Translations under genes and position numbers: made by a program
In this document: positions 1 through 6,154 of the stretch, in pieces
Position numbering within the stretch: the first letter of the stretch is position 1
How the letters are laid out: each line of letters starts with the position of its first letter
The notes under the pieces: model-generated
The model's database searches: none
What the model was told of the DNA's origin: nothing
The model's input: the letters and a program-made list of their open reading frames with translations, nothing else
Origin: Actinomycetes bacterium
GTDB lineage: Bacteria > Actinomycetota > Thermoleophilia > Gaiellales > Gaiellaceae
NCBI GenBank assembly: GCA_025358355.1
Contig: JANYJX010000075.1
Coordinates: 1-42,490, forward strand
Reading direction: 5' to 3'
DNA length: 42,490 nt

Positions 1-132
1 CGAGTTCGCTCGTGAGGCTGCGCTGCCGCCTGTTGGGGCACAAAACGCCCGGTCTGAGGCGGTTCCTTCTCGCTAGCAGCAACTACCAGCGCTGCCAACG
101 GTGCGGCGAGCGTGTCCTCACGAGCGAACTCG
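1..132. repeat. 17-bp perfect inverted repeat at the window edge
   Basis: Bases 1-17 are the exact reverse complement of bases 116-132, with a 98-bp spacer. The left arm starts at base 1, so the repeat may continue outside the window. It could be the end of a small element, or a fold-back artefact of the kind seen at contig ends. No transposase is visible. A GTG-started frame beginning at 12 encodes a C-x2-C pair (QRCQRCGER) inside the spacer, but it then runs into composition that does not look like protein. Confidence 0.7.
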
Positions 133-155
133 AACGCCTCATCGGCGACAACCGG

Positions 156-449
156 TTAAGCCGCAGATCGTCGAGCCGTACTGGTCGAATCCACCCAACC
201 GTCGTCGGCCAAACCCGTCCAAAGACTGTCCGGGCGTTCAAGACCCAGACCCTCCGCTGTCGGCCAGCCCGCCGGCCCATCCGGATCGAGAATGTCCCCG
301 CGACCCAGATTCGCAGTCCGATCGACTTCACGCTCGAACGCCGGCTCAGGAGTGCGGTAGCGAGACAGCGGCATAGTCGGCTCGATCCAACGGTTGCGTT
401 CCTTCAACTGCAGATGATCCCTGATCGCGTCCTTGAAAGCCGAGTCCAT
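156..449 (-). CDS. Small conserved-looking hypothetical protein
   Basis: This 97-residue frame starts at ATG 449 behind a very strong ribosome binding site (GGAGGGGGAG, about 4 nt before the start). The first 35 residues look coding: an amphipathic, charged segment (MDSAFKDAIRDHLQLKERN) leads into a short proline-rich linker. The rest is acidic and glycine/proline-rich with no recognised domain. No signal peptide or membrane segment is visible. It lies about 170 bp downstream of the tRNA-Sec gene on the same strand. I do not recognise a function. The last 10-15 residues are low complexity and may not be conserved. Confidence 0.55.
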   Translation of the reverse strand: MDSAFKDAIRDHLQLKERNRWIEPTMPLSRYRTPEPAFEREVDRTANLGRGDILDPDGPAGWPTAEGLGLERPDSLWTGLADDGWVDSTSTARRSAA

Positions 450-599
450 TCGCTCCCCCTCCGTGACCGCCAGACGAGACCGTAGCCCCCGTCCCGGACG
501 CTCCCCCCCGCGACAGTTGCGCGACAGTCGACACCCGCCTCAGGCGGTCTTAAGCGGAAGAACAGCGCACAGCGCCACTGCAGAGGCCGTAATCGGCGC

Positions 600-1859
600 T
601 CACATGCGAGAAAGGGCTTGGCGGAGCGGCCCCGGAGTCGAACCGAGCAAGCCGTGGGTTACACGACCGGGCCGATTTTGAAGACCGGCTGAGCCACCGG
701 GCCCGTGCCGCTCCGCGTCATCTGAGCGTAGCTGCGACCCGGGATAAGGGTTATGGCCTCTTGAAATGCGCCACCCGCCTGGGCGCCCGGGGCGGCGGCA
801 CCTGAGCGCTCCGCTGTCGGGGTTAGCGGAGGGTGGGGTAGAGAAGGGGCGGCGAGGGGAATGCCGCCAACGGTGGACATCGTCGTGCCCCGTCGGCATC
901 CAACCGCCTGATTCAGCGCGCCCTCGGTGATGTCTCGCGCGGAGGCGATCCGGAACCTGCCAACCTTCGCGCAACCAATCCTTCACGTGGATCTCACCGA
1001 CGAACTTCGTGCCCTCGGCACGAACGAGCCCGAACTCGTAGGTCTGCTCTCCGCCCTCGGTGACCCCAGCAAGCAAGCGCGGCGCCTCGCCGGGAGCGGT
1101 GAACTCCTCGAGCCGGCGCCCGATCAGCGCGGCCGCCGAGTCGAACCCGTGCAGCACAGCCGCGGGTTCGTTCGCCTCCACGATCTGCCCGTTCTCGTGG
1201 ATCAGAATCCTCTCGAACGTCGAGTCGAGGAGCCTGCGGACCGTTGAACGGGTCTCTCCAATCTCGTCGCGGTCGTGATCCCGCGCCCACGTGGTCGCGA
1301 ACAGAAGGGCGAATGCGACCAGGAGAAAGCCGATCGACTCGATTCCCGTCCCGCCACTCCCCGCGTCGCCGTTGACGAGGACGATCGTTGTCGCGGCGAT
1401 CAGGTTGCCGGCGCCAACGACGATCGCGAGCCACCGGCAGAGCGCCAGCGTGGCGATCACCATGGGAAACACGAGGAAAGGAAGCTCGACCGCGCGGTCG
1501 GCGCCGGTCTGGCTGAGCTGGACGGCGCCAAACGCGTAGACCGACAACACCGTGACGGCGATCGCCGCGGCGGCCTCGAGACCCATCGTGCGACTGACGA
1601 CGTAGAGCGCGATTGTCACCGGGACGGCGGCGACCGCCATGGCTATCTCGCGCGGGGCGGCGTTGACGAACGCAACCGTGGCGGCGACGGCGAACAGGAC
1701 TCCAACGACGATCTCGAGTAAGGCGCCCGAGAGCAGCCGCGCCCGCCGGGGCAGCCACGGATCGGGCAGCCCGGGCGGCGGCGCAACGGCCCAATCGAAT
1801 ACCCAGGCGAGCGCCCAACCGCGCGCAGCTCCGAGACGGCGAGCGTCGATTAGACGCAT
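600..1859 (-). CDS. Membrane protein with PAS domain, C-terminus frameshifted
   Basis: Starting at ATG 1859 (AAGG nearby), the first ~200 residues hold about six hydrophobic segments. A PAS domain follows (ILIHENGQIVEANEPAAVLHG, then an FVGEIHVKDWLREG strand). PAS domains sense ligands or redox and normally precede a kinase or cyclase. Here the frame breaks at the end of the PAS: dropping one T in the GGTTGG at about 960-965 restores GRFRIASARDITEGAL, the usual PAS closing motif. As written, the frame continues as non-protein-like sequence to a stop at 600, through the tRNA-Sec gene. The corrected frame stops at 659, also inside the tRNA. No kinase, GGDEF or EAL domain follows in either frame. 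It is probably a truncated signalling protein or contains a sequencing error. Only 960-1859 is reliable. Confidence 0.6.
   Translation of the reverse strand: MRLIDARRLGAARGWALAWVFDWAVAPPPGLPDPWLPRRARLLSGALLEIVVGVLFAVAATVAFVNAAPREIAMAVAAVPVTIALYVVSRTMGLEAAAAIAVTVLSVYAFGAVQLSQTGADRAVELPFLVFPMVIATLALCRWLAIVVGAGNLIAATTIVLVNGDAGSGGTGIESIGFLLVAFALLFATTWARDHDRDEIGETRSTVRRLLDSTFERILIHENGQIVEANEPAAVLHGFDSAAALIGRRLEEFTAPGEAPRLLAGVTEGGEQTYEFGLVRAEGTKFVGEIHVKDWLREGWQVPDRLRARHHRGRAESGGWMPTGHDDVHRWRHSPRRPFSTPPSANPDSGALRCRRPGRPGGWRISRGHNPYPGSQLRSDDAERHGPGGSAGLQNRPGRVTHGLLGSTPGPLRQALSRM
619..714 (-). tRNA. selC: tRNA-Sec (anticodon TCA)
   Basis: Read on the minus strand this folds into the bacterial selenocysteine tRNA. 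It has an 8-bp acceptor stem (GGAGCGGC pairing GCCGCTCC), a 5-bp D stem, and a 6-bp anticodon stem closing loop CTTCAAA with anticodon TCA. A long variable arm follows (GTCGTG pairing CACGGC), then a 5-bp T stem with loop TTCGACT. Discriminator G and an encoded CCA end the gene (619-621). The 8+5 acceptor/T geometry is the tRNA-Sec hallmark that SelB recognises. It inserts selenocysteine at UGA in the client gene at 3491-4033. The tRNA-Leu in this window has no encoded CCA, so this one differs in that respect. Confidence 0.97.
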
Positions 1860-1978
1860 ATGGACCTTGGACGCGGAGCAAGCGCCGGCGAGAGCGGCTG
1901 CCACGGATTTCTCATGTTGGCGTGTGAGCCTGCGGGCGCACGGCAGGCGAATCGCACGCGAACCAACGGAGGAATCAC

Positions 1979-2338
1979 ATGAGCTCGATCCCGAAACGGA
2001 CTGCCGCGGTCGCCGCCGCATGCGCATTGCTCGCCGGCGGCTCGCTCGCGGCCGTCGCGTTCGGCGCCGGCACGCACAAGGCCGGTGGAACCGCGACAAC
2101 GACCTCGACTACAACAAAGAGCTCGCGCGGCTCCAACGAGAACGCGACGCACGAGTCCGGCGAGAGTGCGGCCCGCGAGGCCGACGAAGCAAACGGCCAC
2201 GGGTCTGGCCCCGGCCGCGGTCACGATCGCGATCAAGGCGGCTCGTTCAAGCCGAACACCGATCCCGCGCATGAGAAGACCGAGAGCACCGAGCGCGCCG
2301 CACAAGAGGACGCCAGCCAGACGCCGACCGCCCCGTAG
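1979..2338 (+). CDS. Small secreted hydrophilic protein
   Basis: ATG 1979 follows a clear ribosome binding site (GGAGGA, 1968-1973). Residues 1-30 form a signal peptide with a twin-lysine/arginine start (PKRTAAVAAACALLAG) and an Ala-rich cleavage region (AFGA). The mature ~90 residues are disordered: a Thr/Ser stretch, then Glu-, His-, Gly- and Asp-rich sequence with no cysteines and no fold I recognise. It is probably exported and either extracytoplasmic or wall-associated. A strong hairpin follows at 2350-2385. Function unknown. Confidence 0.75.
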   Translation: MSSIPKRTAAVAAACALLAGGSLAAVAFGAGTHKAGGTATTTSTTTKSSRGSNENATHESGESAAREADEANGHGSGPGRGHDRDQGGSFKPNTDPAHEKTESTERAAQEDASQTPTAP

Positions 2339-2349
2339 CCCCGTCCGAT

Positions 2350-2385
2350 GCGTGGGTGGGACACCTGCTCCTGTCCCGCCCACGC
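2350..2385 (+). terminator. Terminator-like hairpin
   Basis: GCGTGGGTGGGAC (2350-2362) pairs with GTCCCGCCCACGC (2373-2385) over 13 bp including one G-T wobble, with a 10-nt loop. No T-run follows. It lies just after the stop of the secreted protein gene, so it is a likely factor-assisted terminator. It covers the only canonical start codon (GTG 2356) of the next gene. Confidence 0.6.
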
Positions 2386-3042
2386 CCACGGCTCGCCGTA
2401 AGATCGCGCATCGAGACCGACCCGCACTCACATGGCGCCGTCGAGGCGCTCGATCTGCTCGACTGGAAGCGGCGGATCTTCTCGCTCTACTCCGACGTTC
2501 GTGCTGCCGCCGACCCCGCTGCGGCCTGGCTCCACTGGCGCGACACGCGGGTCACGCTGTATCGCACGCACCCGCAGTCGCCTGTGCCTGAGCGCGCGCG
2601 CGCAGGCTACACCGCAGATGCGTTCTTCCCCTACGACCCGGCCTACCGTGTGATCGCGACCGCGACTGGCGCGCTACCGGAGCCGAGCCCGCTCCTCGCG
2701 AGCGTCGGCGGCACGCTCGCATTCAGCCGGATCGGGCACGCACGCTTCGAGTTGCTCGGCGGCGAGCACGAGCTGGAGCTGAGTTGGAACGACGGCTACG
2801 GCGGCGGCATCCTCCTCGCGGTCACCGACCGGACGAGCGGGAACGAGACCTACAGCGGCGGCCGCTACGTCCTCGATACGGTCAAGGGCGCCGACCTCGG
2901 GAACGAAGGGGCGTACCTCGTCGTCGACTTCAACTTCGCCTTCAACCCATCGTGCGCGTTCGACCCGAGCTGGGCTTGCCCGCTCGCGCCGCCAGCGAAC
3001 CAGCTGCCACTCCGCCTCGAAGTCGGCGAGCGAGCGCCGTAG
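2356..3042 (+). CDS. DUF1684 family protein
   Basis: The protein carries the DUF1684 pattern from end to end. It has a Trp-rich start (DWKRRIFSLYSDVR), HPQSPVP, a FFPYDPAYRV motif, the TSGNETYSGGRYVLDT core, and near the C-terminus DFNFAFNPSCAFDPSWACPL with its paired cysteines. The biochemical role of the family is not established. No signal peptide is seen. The start is doubtful: GTG 2356 is the only ATG/GTG/TTG in frame, but it lies inside a strong hairpin. Homology begins near residue 30, and a TAAGAT box at 2399-2404 sits 5 nt before an in-frame ATC at 2410. A non-standard leaderless start there is possible but unproven. Confidence 0.85.
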   Translation: MGHLLLSRPRPRLAVRSRIETDPHSHGAVEALDLLDWKRRIFSLYSDVRAAADPAAAWLHWRDTRVTLYRTHPQSPVPERARAGYTADAFFPYDPAYRVIATATGALPEPSPLLASVGGTLAFSRIGHARFELLGGEHELELSWNDGYGGGILLAVTDRTSGNETYSGGRYVLDTVKGADLGNEGAYLVVDFNFAFNPSCAFDPSWACPLAPPANQLPLRLEVGERAP

Positions 3043-3048
3043 GCACCT

Positions 3049-3396
3049 CTAAACGACCTTCGCTGCGGGCCCTCTGTACGTGTCGCTGCCGAACCCGAGG
3101 ATGGGCGCAAAGATGAAGCCCAAGAACGCCAACCCGACTCCGAACCCCGTCCCGCGGCCGAAGCTCTTTGCCAGATCGACGCCAACGATGATCCAGACGA
3201 CGATGTTGACGATTGGGATCAGCATGAGGATGACCCACCACGTCTCGCGGCCGACGATCTTCAGGATTACGACGATGTTGTAGATCGGGATGATCGATTT
3301 CCAGCCCTCCTCGCCCGCCTTGGTGAAGATCTTCCACCAGCCCGCAATGACCGCGACGATGATCGCGAGATAGATGATGATGACGACGCCGCTCAC
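3049..3396 (-). CDS. DUF5684 small membrane protein
   Basis: This 115-residue integral membrane protein starts at GTG 3396 behind GGGAGG. It has four hydrophobic segments and the motif typical of DUF5684: WWKIFTKAGEEGWKSIIPIYN followed by GRETWWVILMLIPIVN. The latter half (DLAKSFGRGTGFGVGLAFLG) also fits. Members are often found as N-terminal extensions of signal-peptidase-like proteins or alone; the function is unknown. It is transcribed away from the selenoprotein gene, with only 94 bp between the two starts, so the promoters probably share this gap. Confidence 0.85.
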   Translation of the reverse strand: MSGVVIIIYLAIIVAVIAGWWKIFTKAGEEGWKSIIPIYNIVVILKIVGRETWWVILMLIPIVNIVVWIIVGVDLAKSFGRGTGFGVGLAFLGFIFAPILGFGSDTYRGPAAKVV

Positions 3397-3477
3397 GACA
3401 TGCCTCCCTGTAGGCAACGGATTTCGAGCACAGTGACGTGCGGTGCGGACGGCACGGTGTCGTGCCGATCGGCCGTC

Positions 3478-3483
3478 TAGGAT
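3478..3483 (+). promoter_or_regulatory. Putative -10 box for a leaderless selenoprotein mRNA
   Basis: TAGGAT matches TANNNT and ends 7 nt before GTG 3491. That places transcription start at or next to the start codon, the usual leaderless layout in actinobacteria. There is no Shine-Dalgarno before GTG 3491, which fits. No good -35 box is seen. Confidence 0.4.
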
Positions 3484-3490
3484 CGGCCGC

Positions 3491-4033
3491 GTGCCGCACA
3501 TCCGGCTAGTCGAGATCGACGAGGCGACCGGGCTCCTGAAAGAGGAGTACGACGCGGGTATCGCGCGGGCCGGCAAGGTCTTCAACATCGTCAAGTCGAT
3601 GAGCCTGCGACCGGGCGTGCTGCGCGCATCGATGGGGCTGTATCGCGCGATCATGTTCGGCCCGGCGGGCCTGTCGAGGCAGGAGCGCGAGCTACTCGCA
3701 ACGGTCGTCTCGCACGAGAACGACTGCCACTACTGAACACGCGCACACGCAGACGACCTCCGTGACGAGGGCGCCCCGAACGACCTAGTCGAGCACGCGA
3801 AAGTGGACTACCGCGCCGCCGATCTCGACCCGCGCGCACGCGCGCTCTGCGACTTCGCTGTTCAGCTGACGCGCGAGCCGGCGCGCATCGCGCAGGCTGA
3901 CATCGACGCGTTGCGGGCCGTTGGAGTCGACGACGCAGCGATCCACGACGCGATCCAGGTGATCGGCTACTTCAACTACATCAACCGGATCGCCGACGCA
4001 GTCGGCACCGAAGACGAGCCGGAGTGGAACTAG
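3491..4033 (+). CDS. AhpD-like (carboxymuconolactone decarboxylase family) selenoprotein, Sec at TGA 3734-3736
   Basis: The 180-residue protein begins HIRLVEIDEATG, as peroxidase-related AhpD-fold enzymes do. At the catalytic motif the sequence reads ENDCHY-TGA-TRAHADDL: Cys79, TGA codon 82, His86. Cysteine homologues have C-x2-C-x3-H here, so TGA replaces the peroxidatic/redox cysteine exactly. The frame is open for 98 sense codons after TGA. It carries a family-like C-terminal half (DPRARALCDFAVQLTREPARI, then DAIQVIGYFNYINRIADAVG) and ends at TAG 4031-4033. tRNA-Sec, SelA and SelB are encoded within 14 kb, so decoding is expected. The likely role is thiol/selenol peroxidase or alkylhydroperoxide reduction in the cytoplasm; the substrate is unknown. 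I chose GTG 3491 over ATG 3443 from the family start and the leaderless -10 box. Ordinary annotation would split this into two fragments, 3443-3736 and 3803-4033. Confidence 0.9.
3752..3775 (+). promoter_or_regulatory. Bacterial SECIS-like hairpin
   Basis: CCTC (3757-3760) pairs with GAGG (3767-3770). After an A-G mismatch, GC (3755/3772 and 3754/3773) and 3752/3775 extend the stem. The apical loop is CGUGAC (3761-3766), with G as its second base. The loop starts 24 nt after the TGA. This fits the published bacterial SECIS model: loop 16-37 nt after UGA, with a G in the first two loop bases. The fold was made by eye only. Confidence 0.6.
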
Positions 4034-4036
4034 CCG

Positions 4037-5281
4037 TCACGGGCTCCGGCCAAACGCCCACCGCAGCCCGGCTTCGAACTGGCCACGCCACTCACCTTTC
4101 CTCGTCGGGACGAGTTGCAACGTCACCGGCAGGCCGAGCCGCTTGAGCGCGGCAGCGAAGTCGACCGTCTGCTGCTCCTTGAACCAGTGGCTATGCGTCG
4201 GGCCGCTCCCGAGGTAGAAGCGCGTTCCGAGCCGACGAAGCAGCGGAGCCTCCCGTGGGGCGATCAGCGTCGGGTTGTTCGCGGCCAGGGTGGTCGCGTC
4301 TGCTCCCTTGAACGGGCCGTCATGGAGTGGCGTGAAATAGCCGCTCCACGACTCGATCCGACCGAACAGCGACGGCGACCGGAGCCCGATGTCGATTGCA
4401 CCGAAGCCACCCGCCGAGAGACCCGCGAGCGTTCGACCCGCGGCACTCGCGACCGAGGGCAAGTGCGCATCGACCCACGGTACGACGGCATGCACGAGAT
4501 ACGTCTCCCACGGCCCGGCCCACTCGCCGTTGTAGTGGACATTGTTGCCCGCTGCGGGCATGACGGCGATGAACGGGGTAACGGCACCGGAGGTGATCAG
4601 GCGGTCGGCGACGCCTGCGATGTCGAGCGAGTTGACGTACTCGTCCGGGTCTCCCGGCATCCCGTGCAGGAGGTAGACGACGGGGTAGCGCTTCGTCGCG
4701 TCCATGCCCGGCGGCAGGTACAGGAACCCTCGACGGAGCGGCTGTGGCGCACGCGGCCCCGGATAGGTGCCGCTCAAGAGCGTGCCGCCGTCGGGACCGC
4801 TCGCCACTCTGGTGAAACCCGGCACGGCAGGCGCGACGACTCCTGAGCTCCGCGCTGGCGGTAAGCCAAAGAGCCGAAGCGCGAACGGGAGGCGCCGGCA
4901 CAGAAGACCCGACTGCCGGGCCTGGTCGACGGCGATCTGGTCCTCAGTGCTCCACCAGATCTGCAGCGACACGCCGGAGCGAGCGATTGCACGTGCGTCG
5001 TCCAGCGGGCTTCGTCGCGCGTACGCCCGCCTGTCGTGCGTCGGCAGATCGCCCCAGATTCGCGCATTGAATCGCGCCGGGACCCCACGACCGTGCGGCG
5101 AGATGACGAGTGGTAGCGGCGGATCATGACGAGGTCCGTACCAGCGCGGCAGGAGAACATGGGCACGACGCTCACGGCCGTCCCACGCCCTGTAGCCGAT
5201 CCGCAGAAGCTGAACGTCTGCCGGCAAGACGTGTCGCCGCACCACGGCGGCCGGCGATGCGGAAACGGGCGCGGCGACCAT
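4037..5281 (-). CDS. PF00756 esterase with remnant hydrolase N-terminus
   Basis: Residues ~150-414 form a complete esterase-D/antigen-85-like alpha/beta hydrolase. It has YPVVYLLHGMPGDPDEY, nucleophile elbow GLSAGGFGA, then IESWSGYF; a SHWF segment near the end may hold the catalytic His. Residues 1-130 are a different hydrolase with its middle missing. A first-strand region (GYRAWDGRERRAHVLLP, LPLVISPHGRG) jumps directly from GDLPTHDR to a C-terminal-type segment (YARRSPLDDARAIARSG, QIWWSTEDQI), so no nucleophile Ser lies between. This suggests an internal deletion followed by in-frame fusion. It is the last gene of the lipid-modification cluster, 3 bp after the transporter stop. A probable substrate is an acyl or aminoacyl ester, inferred from neighbours. 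Confidence 0.82.
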   Translation of the reverse strand: MVAAPVSASPAAVVRRHVLPADVQLLRIGYRAWDGRERRAHVLLPRWYGPRHDPPLPLVISPHGRGVPARFNARIWGDLPTHDRRAYARRSPLDDARAIARSGVSLQIWWSTEDQIAVDQARQSGLLCRRLPFALRLFGLPPARSSGVVAPAVPGFTRVASGPDGGTLLSGTYPGPRAPQPLRRGFLYLPPGMDATKRYPVVYLLHGMPGDPDEYVNSLDIAGVADRLITSGAVTPFIAVMPAAGNNVHYNGEWAGPWETYLVHAVVPWVDAHLPSVASAAGRTLAGLSAGGFGAIDIGLRSPSLFGRIESWSGYFTPLHDGPFKGADATTLAANNPTLIAPREAPLLRRLGTRFYLGSGPTHSHWFKEQQTVDFAAALKRLGLPVTLQLVPTRKGEWRGQFEAGLRWAFGRSP

Positions 5282-5284
5282 CGT

Positions 5285-6154
5285 CTAGGCGGGGATCACC
5301 GCAGCAGGCGCCCGATCGACGGCGATGGACGGCGTCTCGCCCCGCGCGAGCCCCGCGCCGCCAACGACGACGGCTGCGAAAGCGATCGCTCGCGCGATGC
5401 CCGGCCAGCCCGCCGGGAGACCTTCGCCGAAAAGAACCAGCCCCGCCGCAATCGGCACCGCGTTCGTGAAGAGGGAGGCGAGGCCTGCGGTTGCCAGCAC
5501 GGCACCTCGCTGGAAGCCGAGCTGGAGCGCGACGAACGCCAGCCCGTGGCAGACGAAGAGTGTCGCGACGAGTGCGAGACGCGCACCACCGCCGACCGCT
5601 GCCTTCGTCGCGACGTCTCCAGCCGCGTACAAGACGCCGGCGGCAATACCGAACACCGCCCCGGCGCGCACAAATCGCGTGCCCGTGCTGACGATCGCAG
5701 TCGCAACAACGATGGAGCCGCCAACCCAGATGAGCACCGCCCGAAGCGATCCGTGCTGACTCTGCGGCGAAGACCAGGCCAGCGACAGCGCAAGAGCGAC
5801 GAGCCCGAACAGCGCCAGACCAAGTGCGATCAGCTCACGCCGTGCCGGTCGCGTGCCACCGAGCTGCCAGGCGAGCAGCGCGAGCACGCCGATCCCGCCC
5901 GCAGAGACTGACTGGACGAGCGAGAGCGGCGCGACTCGGAGTGCAGCGATGTAGAGCGCCCAGCCGCCGATCCCGACGGCGAACCCGATCGCCCAGCCCC
6001 GATGCGTGAAGAGCAGTCGTAGCGAGCGAAGCGGGCTACGCAGCGAGAGCGGCGGCAGCGCGGCGGCAGCGCCATGTTGGGCCCAGTAGCCCCAGTTGAG
6101 GGCCAAGGCCGAGCCGAGCGCCGCGCCGAGCCCGAAAGCAAGGCCCAGGGTCAC
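5285..6154 (-). CDS. DMT/EamA-type membrane transporter
   Basis: GTG 6154 overlaps the upstream stop codon by 4 bp (GTGA). The 289-residue product is almost entirely hydrophobic, with about ten helices. It opens LGLAFGLGAALGSALALNWGY and has an internal duplication typical of the drug/metabolite transporter (EamA) fold: two halves with SLVQSVSAGGIGVLALLAW and LATAGLASLFTNAVPIAAG. No soluble domain is seen. Transport substrate cannot be told from sequence. Its position between an aminoacyl-lipid synthase and an esterase suggests a role in envelope-lipid handling or efflux. Confidence 0.85.
   Translation of the reverse strand: MTLGLAFGLGAALGSALALNWGYWAQHGAAAALPPLSLRSPLRSLRLLFTHRGWAIGFAVGIGGWALYIAALRVAPLSLVQSVSAGGIGVLALLAWQLGGTRPARRELIALGLALFGLVALALSLAWSSPQSQHGSLRAVLIWVGGSIVVATAIVSTGTRFVRAGAVFGIAAGVLYAAGDVATKAAVGGGARLALVATLFVCHGLAFVALQLGFQRGAVLATAGLASLFTNAVPIAAGLVLFGEGLPAGWPGIARAIAFAAVVVGGAGLARGETPSIAVDRAPAAVIPA

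Noticed and set aside
12..485. 157-codon plus-strand frame with a CxxC pair at the left edge
   Set aside because: Only the first ~40 residues look protein-like; the rest is antisense to a better gene with a strong ribosome binding site (156-449, minus).
1..714. Prophage or integrative element at the tRNA-Sec gene
   Set aside because: No integrase, no direct repeat of the tRNA 3' end and no phage genes are visible in the window.
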